Shown: positions 7,418-16,181, counted from the stretch's first letter. The stretch: DNA of 64,000 bases from Bacteroidia bacterium (GCA_030430385.1 JAUIFO010000009.1:1-64000); one strand, 5' to 3'. Translations and numbers: made by a program. Notes: generated by a model not told the origin, from the sequence alone.

Positions 7418-8938
7418 ATGAATAAAGTAATCATCATATCGCTTTTCTTTTTTTTTATATCAGACATTTCAATTTCTCAAACTTTAGAAGACAATTTTTC
7501 ACAAGAAAAAATGCTAAAGGATTTAGAAATATTTAAAAAGATCCGTTTAGAAGCCAATTCAGGACTTTATAAATACAGGACAAAACACCAAATAGACAGT
7601 ATTTATAGTTGGGCAGAGAACGAAATTAAGAACTTATCAACTTATGGCGATTTTTACAATATCATTTGTCAATTAACAGATTTTGAAGGAAGCTCACATA
7701 ATAGCACCAAACTTCCTTCTAAAATTTCAGATAAATTACGAAATGAAGTCAGTGGGTATTTTCCATATTCAGTAAAAAATATTGAAAACAAATGGATTAT
7801 TAACTATGACAATAAAACCATCCCTTTAGGTAGTGAAATAATAAGCATTAACAACGAAAGAATTGAAGACATCATAAGAAATCTTTATAAATATTACACA
7901 ACAGATGGCGTAAATACAACAGGGAAACAATTTAGTTTAGTAAAGGGTTTTAGTAGATATTACCGTTATAATTATGGGCTTAAAAGTCAATTTATTGTTG
8001 AATACAGAACAAGAAATTCAAAAGAAATTAAAAAAGCTATTCTTAATAGTGTTTCGTACAAAGATTATATAAAAAAAGCAAATAAGAGATATTCAAGACC
8101 CTTTGATACTGGTAATTATAAAGATTGGAAAGAAAATGAAATCTACTCATATAAAACAATTGACACAGAAATCGGAATTCTTACAGTAAATAGTTTTAGT
8201 TTAGGAAATGAAAAAGACCCAAGGCATCATAGATATGTTGCATTTTTAGATAGTGTTTTTACAGCTATTAAACAAAATAAGATTAAAAATTTAATAGTAG
8301 ATGTTCGCTATAATGGTGGCGGAACTGACCCAAACGATTTAGTAACCTATTCATATTTAACACAAAGAAACTTTCAAGAAAATACACAGGCTTGGATTAG
8401 CTTCAAAAAAATACCCTATCTTAAATATGTTTATTCTAAAATCCCAAGATTTCTAAGACCTTTGGGTGTTGGCAAGTATAATAGAGCGTTTCAAAAAGAA
8501 TTTCCAGAAGAAAAGAACGGAAAGTTTTATCAAAACTCAACGAGTAATGACCATAAAATATGGAAACCCAATAAAAACACTTTTAAAGGAAATATTTATC
8601 TACTTATTAGCCCTAGAGTAGCTTCTGCTGGCAGTTTATTTGCAGCAATGGTTGCAGGTAATAAAAACACAGTAGTTATTGGTGAAGAAACAATGGGTGG
8701 TTATTATGGACATAATGGACATACCCCTTTGGGATATATTTTACCTAATTCTAAAATTGAAACATTCTTTTCTGTTGTGAATTTAGCACAAGATGTTCCT
8801 GAAAAGTCAAATCAAGTTTATAATAGAGGAATAATTCCTGATTATAATGTAACACAGACATTTGACGATTATTTAAATCATAAAGACACACAAATAAATT
8901 TTGCACTTGAATTGATAAAAAAGAATATGACTGAATAA
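7418..8938 (+). CDS. exported S41-family serine peptidase
   Basis: 506 aa with a signal peptide (~1-20). After an N-terminal domain and a PDZ-like region (PLGSEIISINNERIEDIIRNL, ~136-156), the peptidase core shows NLIVDVRYNGGGTD (~291-304) and the nucleophile region SPRVASAGSLFAAM (~398-411) with VIGEETMGG after it, as in C-terminal processing proteases and tricorn-core relatives. It probably cleaves peptides in the periplasm. It lies 73 bp after the AraC gene and ends just before the left core of site 5, which pairs with the core at 6544, so both genes form one block. Confidence 0.87.
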   Translation: MNKVIIISLFFFFISDISISQTLEDNFSQEKMLKDLEIFKKIRLEANSGLYKYRTKHQIDSIYSWAENEIKNLSTYGDFYNIICQLTDFEGSSHNSTKLPSKISDKLRNEVSGYFPYSVKNIENKWIINYDNKTIPLGSEIISINNERIEDIIRNLYKYYTTDGVNTTGKQFSLVKGFSRYYRYNYGLKSQFIVEYRTRNSKEIKKAILNSVSYKDYIKKANKRYSRPFDTGNYKDWKENEIYSYKTIDTEIGILTVNSFSLGNEKDPRHHRYVAFLDSVFTAIKQNKIKNLIVDVRYNGGGTDPNDLVTYSYLTQRNFQENTQAWISFKKIPYLKYVYSKIPRFLRPLGVGKYNRAFQKEFPEEKNGKFYQNSTSNDHKIWKPNKNTFKGNIYLLISPRVASAGSLFAAMVAGNKNTVVIGEETMGGYYGHNGHTPLGYILPNSKIETFFSVVNLAQDVPEKSNQVYNRGIIPDYNVTQTFDDYLNHKDTQINFALELIKKNMTE

Positions 8939-8942
8939 AAAC

Positions 8943-9030
8943 GTTGCCTAACAACGTGTATAATTAATGCTAGAGTTTGTAATGGAATCAAAATTTCCTA
9001 CTTTTAATAAACATTAAATTAATCGGAAAA
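8943..9030 (+). repeat. attC-like site 5, left half only
   Basis: GTTGCCTAAC (8943-8952) is the exact reverse complement of the block start GTTAGGCAAC at 6544-6553. AACGTGTATAATTAATGC and a promoter-like TTTCCTACTTTTAATA follow, then the hairpin half and right core are missing and the next gene begins. Confidence 0.7.
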
Positions 9031-9052
9031 CACTAACGATCATTAAAAAAAC

Positions 9053-9835
9053 ATGGGATCAAGGAAAGTTCAAGGTGAATTTTGGGGACAAAACCCAAAA
9101 GATTGGGCAAAAATTCAAGAACCAACAGGAGATTCTGGATACAAACACGCATTACAGTTTCTCAATATGAACTCTACTCAAACCCTATTAGATGTTGGTT
9201 GCGGAACTGGATACTTTTGTGATTTAGCTGCTAGACAAAATATTAATGTGACTGGAATAGATGCCAGTAAAAATCTCATTGAACAAGCAAAAAAACGGAA
9301 CTCCAAAATTGAGTTTTCTGTCGGAGAAATGGAAGAATTACCGTATTCCAATAATAGTTTTAATGTTGTTTGTGGGTTTAACTCTTTTCAGTATGCCGAA
9401 AACTTAAAAAATGCGCTCTTAGACGCTAAAAGAGTCTTAAAAGAAAATGGGAAACTTGTAGCAATGATCTGGGGAAATAAAGAAGATTGTGAAGCTGTAA
9501 GCTGTATAAAGGCTTTGGGAAGTTTGCTTCCTCCACCTCCACCTGGTGCTAGAGGTCCATTTGCGCTTTCTGAAAATCAATTACTAGAAGAAACTTTGGA
9601 AGAAGTTGGATTTAAAATAATATCGAATTGCGATATAGAATCTGTATGGAATTATCCGAATTCCGAAATTGCTTTAAAAGGATTATTATCTGCTGGTCCT
9701 GCTGCAAAAGCTATTGAGCATAAAGGCATTGAAACGGTTTACCAAACTGTGAAAGAGTCTCTGAAACCTCATACTAAAAATAATGGCCAAGTGACATATA
9801 ATAACAAATGGAGAGTTGTAATTTGTGAAAAATAA
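9053..9835 (+). CDS. class I SAM-dependent methyltransferase
   Basis: 260 aa. LLDVGCGTGYF (~44-54) is motif I, VTGIDASKNLIEQAKKR (~65-81) carries the ribose-binding Asp, and PYSNNSFNVVCGFNSFQY with VLKENGKLVAMIWG completes the Methyltransf_11 core. A Pro-rich loop (PPPPPPGARGPFALSE) follows. The family acts on small molecules; the substrate is unknown. It is not closely similar to the methyltransferase at 138. It is a single gene between a halved attC-like site and a short remnant one. Confidence 0.87.
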   Translation: MGSRKVQGEFWGQNPKDWAKIQEPTGDSGYKHALQFLNMNSTQTLLDVGCGTGYFCDLAARQNINVTGIDASKNLIEQAKKRNSKIEFSVGEMEELPYSNNSFNVVCGFNSFQYAENLKNALLDAKRVLKENGKLVAMIWGNKEDCEAVSCIKALGSLLPPPPPGARGPFALSENQLLEETLEEVGFKIISNCDIESVWNYPNSEIALKGLLSAGPAAKAIEHKGIETVYQTVKESLKPHTKNNGQVTYNNKWRVVICEK

Positions 9836-9901
9836 CAAGACAAACTTCACTATTTCTTCTGCGAAATTTTCGACGCAAGCTATAAATAAAAGCGTTAGTC
9901 C
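9833..9901 (+). repeat. attC-like site 6, eroded
   Basis: A left-like TAACAAGAC overlaps the methyltransferase stop, a worn hairpin block GCGAAATTTTCGACGCAAGC follows, and the right core GCGTTAGTCC (9892-9901) stands before the next gene. The paired left core of that next block is GGGCTAAC at 11142-11149, matching at 7 of 8 positions. Confidence 0.55.
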
Positions 9902-9915
9902 AAATTAAAAATTCA

Positions 9916-11142
9916 ATGAAAAGAAAGATATTTTTACTATTATTTTTAAGTAGCGTAATTACAAATTCTTACTCACAGAAAGACTGTAATTGTACGAGTG
10001 ATTTAAAATTCTTAGATAATAAAATCAGAAAAACTCCCTCATACAAAGTCAACAAAAAAGCTTACGATGCCAGATATTTAGAAATTATTGAGGAAGTAAA
10101 GTCATCAAAATCAAACTTTGATTGTCATCTTTTGCTCAATAAATTATTGATTACTTTAAAGGATAATCACAGTAAAGTTTACGGCGTTGAACTTGGAGCT
10201 ACAAAAGAGGTCATAGAAAACACTGAACTGTTTAATGAATTTAAAAAATCAGAACTATTTAACTCCTATCCAAAACCAAATATAAATTTAGATAGCTTAA
10301 AAAATGTATTGAACTCTAAATCTAAAACAGACATAGAGGGTATTTACAACTTGAAACGTTTTATGACCATAGGTGTTTACAAATATTTCAATGATTACAA
10401 GGCTATTATTCTCAAAACAGAATCTGATGTTTGGCAGATAGGAGAAATAATTTATACCTTAATTCCTTTTGGTAATGATTTTCTTTTAAGTGTAGGCGGA
10501 AACTTATCTTCAAAAAGATTAATTGCGTATACGGAACGTGTAGATCATGGCCTTTTTCATTTCATAGGATTTAATAAAGATAATACTCAAACAAATCATT
10601 CCTCTAAAACACTTTCAGATAAGACCTATTATCGAAAAGAGCTATCAGACAATATAACCTATATTAAGATTGGTAGTTTTAATTCGTGGTACCCAACACT
10701 TTCTGATGCTGAAAAGTTTTATAAAACTCTAGAAGGTAATCTAAATAAACCCAATCTCATTGTTGACTTAAGAAATAATGGTGGTGGTGGTGATCGTAAT
10801 TCTAATATTCTATTTAAATTACTGAAAGACTATGCCAAAAAAAATAGAATTTACGTTTTAGTTAATCATAGAACCGTAAGCAATGCTGAGCAATTCACAC
10901 ACAAATTAAGTAAATTAAAGAATAGTCAAGTATTTGGATCTAGAACAAATGGCACGCTTGCGTATGAAATAAAAGACAGTAGTTTTAGCTTACCATGTGG
11001 CAATTTTGTAGCTGTTCTTACTTCAAAAAAACATTCAGAATATCTTGAATTCGAGACTAAAGGAATTGAACCTGATGTAGCTTTGGATATGAATAGTGAT
11101 TGGATTACTCAACTTAAAAACTACATATTAAATGATAATTAG
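9916..11142 (+). CDS. exported S41-family peptidase-like protein
   Basis: 408 aa, signal peptide ~1-20. The C-terminal half carries the S41 fold: TYIKIGSFNSWYP, NLIVDLRNNGGGGDRN and NHRTVSNAEQFTHKL, where the Ser of TVSNAEQ sits at the nucleophile position (family T-x-S-A-E), then VFGSRTNGTL. An N-terminal cysteine pair (CNC) may form a disulfide. No PDZ domain was seen. It is distinct in sequence from the S41 gene at 7418, so it is an independent acquisition rather than a duplicate. Confidence 0.82.
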   Translation: MKRKIFLLLFLSSVITNSYSQKDCNCTSDLKFLDNKIRKTPSYKVNKKAYDARYLEIIEEVKSSKSNFDCHLLLNKLLITLKDNHSKVYGVELGATKEVIENTELFNEFKKSELFNSYPKPNINLDSLKNVLNSKSKTDIEGIYNLKRFMTIGVYKYFNDYKAIILKTESDVWQIGEIIYTLIPFGNDFLLSVGGNLSSKRLIAYTERVDHGLFHFIGFNKDNTQTNHSSKTLSDKTYYRKELSDNITYIKIGSFNSWYPTLSDAEKFYKTLEGNLNKPNLIVDLRNNGGGGDRNSNILFKLLKDYAKKNRIYVLVNHRTVSNAEQFTHKLSKLKNSQVFGSRTNGTLAYEIKDSSFSLPCGNFVAVLTSKKHSEYLEFETKGIEPDVALDMNSDWITQLKNYILNDN

Positions 11143-11226
11143 GGCTAACAAGACTTAAAGTTCATTGCTTGTTTGTAATAGAGAAAAAATTTCATACAAA
11201 TTAGTATCTTTAACTAATAGGAAAAC
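11142..11226 (+). repeat. attC-like site 7, left half
   Basis: The left core GGGCTAAC overlaps the stop of the S41 gene and is followed by AAGACTTAAAGTTC and the promoter-like CAAATTAGTATCTTTAAC (TATCTTTA at 11205-11212). A closely similar stretch occurs at 13762-13779. The hairpin half is absent. Confidence 0.55.
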
Positions 11227-11233
11227 TTAAGAA

Positions 11234-12106
11234 ATGAAATTCTCGCAAATTATAGTTTCAGTAGCGATTACATTAATTTCTTGTAATGAAGCAGCAAATG
11301 AACCTACTGAGAGTTTCATTACGATAAATGAGCATAAAATCCACGTAAAATCCGTTGGAAAAGGTAAACCAATTGTATTTGTTCATGGTGGATATCTTGA
11401 CTTGGATATGTGGGACGAACAAGTAAATGAGTTTAAAGATTCTTACAAATTGATTAGATTTTCAGATTTAGGTCACGGAGAAACCATTCAGGCTAAAGAA
11501 CCCTTATTTGGTTATGAAATAATCAAACAAATAGTGTCTAATCATTCTGATGAGAAAATTACGCTTGTTGGACTTTCTTGGGGTGCAATGTTATGTGTAG
11601 ATTTCACTCTAAATTATCAGGAAGAAGTAGATAAATTAATTTTGGTTTCACCTGGTTTAAACGGCTGGAATTACTTTAAAGATAATTTGGCTTCTCAAAA
11701 TCACACTTTAAGACAAGAAGCAATAAAAAATATGGATACATTAAAATCTTCTGAGTTATTTCACCAAAACTGGGTGGTTGGACCTAGAAGGCAAATACAA
11801 CAATTGAATGAACCTTTCTCTTCTAAAAGCTTAGCTATGGTCTTAAAAAACACAAGAAACCACTGGCAAGAAGATTGGTCAAAATTAGATACAATTGCAG
11901 CTCGTAGTAGACTTGAGAATATAACAATACCTACTTACATTATCGTTGGTAATCAAGACGCTCAGGATATTTTGCTTATAGCAGATGAATATAACCAAAG
12001 AATAAAAAATTCGCAGAAAATAGAAATGCAGAATGTCGGTCATTTATTAAATATGGAAAACTCAAAAGAGTTTAACACCATTCTTAGTCGTATAATTGAA
12101 AAATAA
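11234..12106 (+). CDS. alpha/beta-fold hydrolase lipoprotein
   Basis: 290 aa with a lipoprotein signal (lipobox LISC, Cys17). The hydrolase fold is clear: oxyanion HGGYLDLDMW (~51-60), nucleophile elbow GLSWG (Ser115), acid Asp242 in VGNQDAQD and His270 in NVGHLL. It is probably membrane-anchored in the periplasm or on the outer membrane. The substrate is unknown; the lid region (~145-225) is Trp/His-rich. The next gene starts 22 bp downstream, so the two are probably co-transcribed. Confidence 0.88.
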   Translation: MKFSQIIVSVAITLISCNEAANEPTESFITINEHKIHVKSVGKGKPIVFVHGGYLDLDMWDEQVNEFKDSYKLIRFSDLGHGETIQAKEPLFGYEIIKQIVSNHSDEKITLVGLSWGAMLCVDFTLNYQEEVDKLILVSPGLNGWNYFKDNLASQNHTLRQEAIKNMDTLKSSELFHQNWVVGPRRQIQQLNEPFSSKSLAMVLKNTRNHWQEDWSKLDTIAARSRLENITIPTYIIVGNQDAQDILLIADEYNQRIKNSQKIEMQNVGHLLNMENSKEFNTILSRIIEK

Positions 12107-12128
12107 ACCACTTTAAATCAGATAAATT

Positions 12129-12635
12129 ATGAAATATTCATTGACGATTCTTTTAACACTTTTAATTTCATTTACGGTTTTTTCTCAAACATCAGAAACC
12201 GATTCACTATCAAAAGCCAAAGTAAAAGAATTGGCTTTTATGGTTGGAAACTGGAAAGGTAATGGATGGATGATGGGTAGAAAAGGGAAATCTGAGTTCG
12301 AACAAACAGAAAAAATAGAATTCAAGTTAGACTCAACAGCAATTTTGATTGAAGGAAAAGGAATTTCCAAGGGCAAAGTTGTTCATAATGCCCTCGCAAT
12401 TCTTACATATAATAAAGCTGAAGACAACTATAGTTTTCGGTCTTACTTACCTAGTGGAATGAATGCGGAATTCAAAGCTGAAATAATTGAAAATAAACTC
12501 TACTGGTATCCTAATGACAATGTACGCTACATTATTTGGAAAAATGAAAAAGGACAATGGTATGAAAAAGGCGAATACAAACGAGAAAACACTTGGAATC
12601 AGTTTTTTGAAATGACACTTGATAGAGAAAATTAA
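12129..12635 (+). CDS. exported DUF1579/THAP4-like beta-barrel protein
   Basis: 168 aa, signal peptide MKYSLTILLTLLISFTVFSQ. The mature part begins LAFMVGNWKGNGWMMGRKG, the typical opening of the nitrobindin/DUF1579-like calycin barrel (L-x3-xG-x-W-x-G-x-G), and continues as alternating strands. Members bind heme or small ligands; no axial His is obvious here. It follows the hydrolase lipoprotein closely, and the two appear to share one block. Confidence 0.7.
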   Translation: MKYSLTILLTLLISFTVFSQTSETDSLSKAKVKELAFMVGNWKGNGWMMGRKGKSEFEQTEKIEFKLDSTAILIEGKGISKGKVVHNALAILTYNKAEDNYSFRSYLPSGMNAEFKAEIIENKLYWYPNDNVRYIIWKNEKGQWYEKGEYKRENTWNQFFEMTLDREN

Positions 12636-12800
12636 CTAGCTAAACAATATTTAAAATTCATTTGACTGTTAGTTAAGCAGAACATTAATTCATTCAAATT
12701 AATTATTTTTAATTAATCGGAAAAACAATAAGATTAAGCCGTACGTTTTTTCTCAAAAGCCATTCTCTAACACTTTGGTTTTAAAGCCTAAATCGAATTA
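12636..12800 (+). repeat. attC-like site 8, strongly degenerate
   Basis: CTAGCTAAACAATATT stands where a left core is expected. TTAATTAATCGGAAAAAC corresponds to the CGGAAAA block of other copies (compare TTAATCGGAAAAC at 9018-9030). No hairpin half or right core can be recognised. Assigned by position and these short matches only. Confidence 0.35.
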
Positions 12801-12812
12801 GAATAAATAATA

Positions 12813-13715
12813 ATGATCTTTTTAAAATCCAAAACACTACTTATTACCACTTGCCTATTATTGATTTTTCAAAACCAAGCACTTGCTCAAAAATTAGACC
12901 CAAAAGGGCGGGATTTTTTTAAACCAGACCATGTAATTAAGTCTGAGATTACGAATAAAGACTATTTAATTCATATGTCGTTTCCTAAGAATTATTCCAT
13001 TGAGGACAGTATAACTTATCCAGTGCTTTATGTTTTGGATGGAAAAAGCACATTTGGATATTTTGAATCATCTTATGTTGATTCTGAAAAAATCGAGGAT
13101 ATTATTTTAGTCGGAATTAGCCATAAGGCAATTGGAATTCAATCTAACATTAACAGATTTATTGATTACACACCATATCGAGATACAATTACTGATAAAA
13201 GAATTGAAAAAAAGTTTGGGGTTCAAAATGGAACCGTTACAACAGGTGGTGCTGATAAATTTTTAGACTGTTTAAAGAAAGAAATTGTGCCATTTATTGA
13301 CAAGCACTATAAAACTAATTCAGAGAGAGGTATTACAGGACATTCGCTCGGCGGATTGTTCACGGCATACTGTTTTGTGAATTCTGATAATTTCTTTACT
13401 AAGTTTGGAATAAACAGCCCTTCATTTCAGCTTAATGAAGACATCTTTTTGGAACCAGCCATTTCTAAATTTTCGGATAACCAAAACTGGAATATTCACC
13501 CAACCAAAGTGTTCATTTCTACTGGAGAAAATGAAAGTCCTATGATGGTTACTAATATGATCAAATTTAGTATGTTTCTAAAAAAAAGAAACTATGAGAA
13601 TGTTGTTATGGATTGGCACATCTATAAAAATGAAACCCATACGTCTGTTATACCCTTTTGTTTAAATGGAACACTGACAAATTTATTTAAAAAAGAGGTC
13701 GATACCTTACACTAA
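12813..13715 (+). CDS. exported esterase, putative esterase (EstD/IroE-like) family
   Basis: 300 aa, signal peptide ~1-26. YPVLYVLDGKSTFGYF (~69-84) and IILVGISHKA form the first strands, and GITGHSLGGLF holds the nucleophile Ser178; INSPSFQLNED and the C-terminal HTSVIPF supply late strand and His regions. The layout matches the esterase D/enterochelin-esterase-like superfamily. The substrate is unknown, perhaps acyl esters or siderophore-like esters. It is a single gene between two degenerate attC-like copies and unrelated to the hydrolase at 11234. Confidence 0.82.
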   Translation: MIFLKSKTLLITTCLLLIFQNQALAQKLDPKGRDFFKPDHVIKSEITNKDYLIHMSFPKNYSIEDSITYPVLYVLDGKSTFGYFESSYVDSEKIEDIILVGISHKAIGIQSNINRFIDYTPYRDTITDKRIEKKFGVQNGTVTTGGADKFLDCLKKEIVPFIDKHYKTNSERGITGHSLGGLFTAYCFVNSDNFFTKFGINSPSFQLNEDIFLEPAISKFSDNQNWNIHPTKVFISTGENESPMMVTNMIKFSMFLKKRNYENVVMDWHIYKNETHTSVIPFCLNGTLTNLFKKEVDTLH

Positions 13716-13920
13716 CTAAAATTCATAGCTGCTATTTGCTAAATAGAAGCCTTGTTTCGCGCAAATTAGTATCTTTAACAAATGGAAAAACACACAAGTC
13801 TTAATCTTATTATTTTCCTTCAGCGGATTTTTATCACAAGTGGCTCATCATAGCAGAAATACTCGGCTGAAAATCCACGAAAACTATCAAAACCAAATTG
13901 TAAACAACTTAACTTAACCG
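13716..13920 (+). repeat. attC-like site 9, full length but diverged
   Basis: The block order is preserved: CACTAACTAAAATTC left end, CAAATTAGTATCTTTAAC promoter-like part, CAGCGGATTTT, hairpin CAC-AA-GTG followed by GGCTCATC, a second weak hairpin (TAGCAGAAATACT) and CGGCTGAAAATCC, as in site 2. The right core has decayed (AATTGTAAACAAC). Confidence 0.6.
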
Positions 13921-13925
13921 AAGAA

Positions 13926-14129
13926 ATGAAAGAAAAACGAAGCTGGTCTGAGAAACCAATACCAAGTCTAATCATATCAATTATCGGATTATTATTTATA
14001 ATTTTCGCTTTAGTAAACCTATTAGGATTCGTAAAAAAACCAATTGAGAATACATCTAGCATATTTGGAATTGTACTCGGATTGATTTTGATATATCCTA
14101 TTTTTAAGAAAAAACAGAAAAAGAATTGA
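13926..14129 (+). CDS. small two-TM membrane protein
   Basis: 67 aa. Two hydrophobic segments (PSLIISIIGLLFIIFALVNL ~15-34 and FGIVLGLILIYPIF ~47-60) with a Lys-rich C-terminus, so probably both ends are cytosolic. No family recognised. The stop overlaps the TTG start of the following lipoprotein by 4 bp, which supports translation of both. Confidence 0.6.
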   Translation: MKEKRSWSEKPIPSLIISIIGLLFIIFALVNLLGFVKKPIENTSSIFGIVLGLILIYPIFKKKQKKN

Positions 14130-14788
14130 ACATAAAATATACACTACTAGCACTTCTAGTCATTTTACTTTCCTGCAGTAACAGTAAAAAACAAACAAAA
14201 GAAGACAAATACTTAGAAGCGTCCTACAAAGAACAAAAAAGCGAAGGAACTTTACCTGAACATTCAGAAGATTTTGATTCTTCAACTAATATTTACTCAA
14301 ACTATAAATATCTAATCTCAATTGACGCACCTGATAATTGGAAAGTCGATTACGGAACAGCAAAACATACTATCTTTAGAGGAAATGATCCAGAACTTGC
14401 ATTGACATTTTCAATGGTTGTCGTGGAACCAAAAGCGAAAATTTCTCAAAACGCTTGGGAATTTTATCTCGCTAATAAAGCTAAACAGGATGCAGAGTTA
14501 AAAAATGTAGTTGAAAGTCAGTATAACTCGAGAATTCAAAATTACAACGTTAAAAAAGGGTATGTAAGAAATAGTGTTTCAACTAATTATTCCTATGACT
14601 TTATGGTTCGTAGTACTGACCTAGAATACTTAAACCATGTGATAAGTTATCAAATTTACAGAGACGATTTCATGTATACGCTAACAGCGCAAATGCCAAA
14701 AGTGGTTTATGATAAACAACCTGAATATTTTGAAAGCATATTTAATTTGGTGTCGTTTTTACCAAATTCAGAAAAAATGAATGACTAA
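14126..14788 (+). CDS. lipoprotein of unknown function
   Basis: 220 aa. The TTG at 14126 is used because it gives a complete lipoprotein signal (LLALLVILLSC, Cys17); later ATGs would lose it. The mature part has YLISIDAPDNWKVDYGTAKH, then a strand-rich domain reminiscent of the PsbP/DUF1795-like fold (photosystem-like lipid-anchored proteins), but I do not assign a family. Probably anchored in the inner or outer membrane and made together with the small membrane protein just upstream. Confidence 0.65.
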   Translation: MNIKYTLLALLVILLSCSNSKKQTKEDKYLEASYKEQKSEGTLPEHSEDFDSSTNIYSNYKYLISIDAPDNWKVDYGTAKHTIFRGNDPELALTFSMVVVEPKAKISQNAWEFYLANKAKQDAELKNVVESQYNSRIQNYNVKKGYVRNSVSTNYSYDFMVRSTDLEYLNHVISYQIYRDDFMYTLTAQMPKVVYDKQPEYFESIFNLVSFLPNSEKMND

Positions 14789-14812
14789 AAATTTATAATT
14801 TTAAGCAAACTT

Positions 14813-15154
14813 ATGTCTGATACAATGAAATCCTGTCCAAAATGCAATTCTCCGTATGGTTACTCTATGGGAAATGAAATCTATGCCTGTCCTGAATGTT
14901 TTTTTGAATGGAATCCAAATGAGAAAATAGAAGATGAAAGCGAAATGGTTTTAGATTCTAATGGAAACGAATTAAATAATGGTGATTCTGTTATTGTGAT
15001 TAAAGACCTTCCTGTTAAAGGTGCGCCAAAACCAATCAAAGCTGGAACTAAAGTAAAAAATATTAGATTATCAGATGGCGACCATAATATTGATTGTAAA
15101 ATAGATGGATTTGGATCAATGGGATTAAAATCAGAATTTGTTAGAAAAGTCTAA
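14813..15154 (+). CDS. YjdM/PhnA-family zinc-ribbon protein
   Basis: 113 aa, the usual length for the family. The N-terminal zinc ribbon CPKC...CPEC (~8-30) with [19 protein letters not shown] is followed by the KOW/SH3-like PhnA domain: [25 protein letters not shown] and [17 protein letters not shown]. Despite the old name phnA, these proteins are not phosphonoacetate hydrolases and their role is unclear. It starts 24 bp after the lipoprotein gene. Confidence 0.9.
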   Translation: MSDTMKSCPKCNSPYGYSMGNEIYACPECFFEWNPNEKIEDESEMVLDSNGNELNNGDSVIVIKDLPVKGAPKPIKAGTKVKNIRLSDGDHNIDCKIDGFGSMGLKSEFVRKV

Positions 15155-15443
15155 TATTGAAATCTGCTACGTTTAAGATTCATTACTCCTCAGTTGATAG
15201 TCCATTTTTAGTAAAAATTGTTTTCCATCACTAATTAAAAAATCTCATAAGTTAGCATCATTTTATTTTCTAAAGAGCATTTTTCGTTACAAATAGCATA
15301 TCTAAAACCAAAACAAAATCATGACCTACAAAACACAAACAAATGTTTTGCGAGGAGTGTGATCTAGATTTTGAAAATGGTAAAAATCAAGTTTATTCAT
15401 TAGTTTTGAATTCTAAACCTAATCAAAATTAATAAAACCCACC
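15155..15443 (+). other. intergenic stretch with possible eroded repeat and short CxxC peptide
   Basis: AAGTTAGCATCATTTTA and TAAAGAGCATTTTTCGTTAC (about 15252-15292) resemble the promoter-like half of site 4 (TATTTACTCAAAGAACATTTCGTTAAG). At 15343-15432 an ATG opens a 29-codon frame beginning MFCEECDLDFENGKNQ; it could be a remnant of a zinc-ribbon protein. Neither is secure. Confidence 0.3.
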
Positions 15444-15905
15444 ATGAAGACATTCATCATTGCCTCATTTACCCTATTTTTTTCTTTTCAATCATTTTCT
15501 CAGCAAGCTCAGGGACAGTCTGTTAAAACCAATGTAAGTATTACTAAACAAAGAGACTTAGAATTAAAACCAGAATCCTCAACGATAAATGTTCCATTAG
15601 TAACTTATTTAACCCAATACAAAAAAATTGTCTTAAGTATTGAAGGTTGGGCTAAAAAAACAAATGAAAAAGATATCAGAAATGCATTGAAACAATCAAT
15701 CTTCGTCGTAGAAAAAAAGGACTTCAAAAAAGGAAAAACCAAAATGAATAGTGATACACTCTACTTTTTTTGGAATCGATCTGCAGATCACGACGACAGA
15801 AATACAACTATTGTTGTTAGAGATCATAATATGAAAGTTTTATACAGTGCAACTCATACAAATGTTGGAAGAGCTAAAATGTTAGATTTTATACTTAGTA
15901 TTTAA
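15444..15905 (+). CDS. exported protein of unknown function
   Basis: 153 aa with a signal peptide (MKTFIIASFTLFFSFQSFSQ). The mature part is Lys-rich with IVLSIEGWAKKTNEKDIRNALKQSIFVVEKKDF, DTLYFFWNRSADHDDRNTTIVVRDHNMKVLYSATHTNVG. No family recognised; the ending suggests a small alpha/beta domain. Flanked by degenerate repeat sequence on both sides, consistent with an old cassette. Confidence 0.65.
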   Translation: MKTFIIASFTLFFSFQSFSQQAQGQSVKTNVSITKQRDLELKPESSTINVPLVTYLTQYKKIVLSIEGWAKKTNEKDIRNALKQSIFVVEKKDFKKGKTKMNSDTLYFFWNRSADHDDRNTTIVVRDHNMKVLYSATHTNVGRAKMLDFILSI

Positions 15906-16130
15906 ACTAACACTACTTATGATAATATGAAAACTTACTGCTACTTTACTATTCGTTAGTAGCAATTATTACTCATAACTTTAGCATATTTAGATAAAGT
16001 AACATTTCATTAAGGCTAACCTTATACTATGTTAACTCAAGAAATTATGGCAGCATAAAATTCATCCTAGCGCAAAACATTTAGGTGATTTAAGTAGAAA
16101 TCGTACACCAACATAGTGCGTCTACGATAT
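15906..16130 (+). repeat. attC-like site 11, strongly degenerate
   Basis: ACTAACACTACTTATGATAA could be a left end; TTTAGCATATTTAGATAAAG then TAACATTTCATTAAGGCTAACC matches site 4 (TATTTACTC...ACATTTCGTTAAGCTCAACC); ATTCATCCTAGCGCAAAACAT matches GGCTCATCCTAACGCAAAG of site 1; CGTACACCAACATAGTGC corresponds to the right end. Recognisable only by alignment to the intact copies. Confidence 0.45.
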
Positions 16131-16181
16131 TAAAATCTTCAACCAATTAAAATATCATATCTTTAAAGAAACCAAACTCTA

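Larger units (their letters stand above)
1..16130 (+). mobile_element. integron-like cassette array (integrase not in window)
   Basis: Gene blocks, all reading rightward, alternate with copies of one long structured repeat. The first four blocks start at 125, 4571, 5748 and 6544 and end at 4375, 5543, 6352 and 8952. In each block the first 9-10 bases are the exact reverse complement of the last 9-10, and the sequence differs between blocks. In integrons this follows from recombination between the G and TT of the R' core of an attC site, because the circular cassette shares one site between its two ends. Repeat copies decay from left to right, which suggests that the insertion end and integrase lie left of the window. 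The array reading is inference; the repeats and matching ends are seen directly. The right limit is vague. Confidence 0.72.

Noticed and set aside
13820..14062. Minus-strand frame over site 9 and the small membrane gene
   Set aside because: Overlaps a repeat copy and a better-supported plus-strand gene.
1..16130. CRISPR array or ordinary direct repeats
   Set aside because: Copies are ~210 bp with genes between them, stems vary and ends are block-specific; nothing like short constant repeats with spacers.
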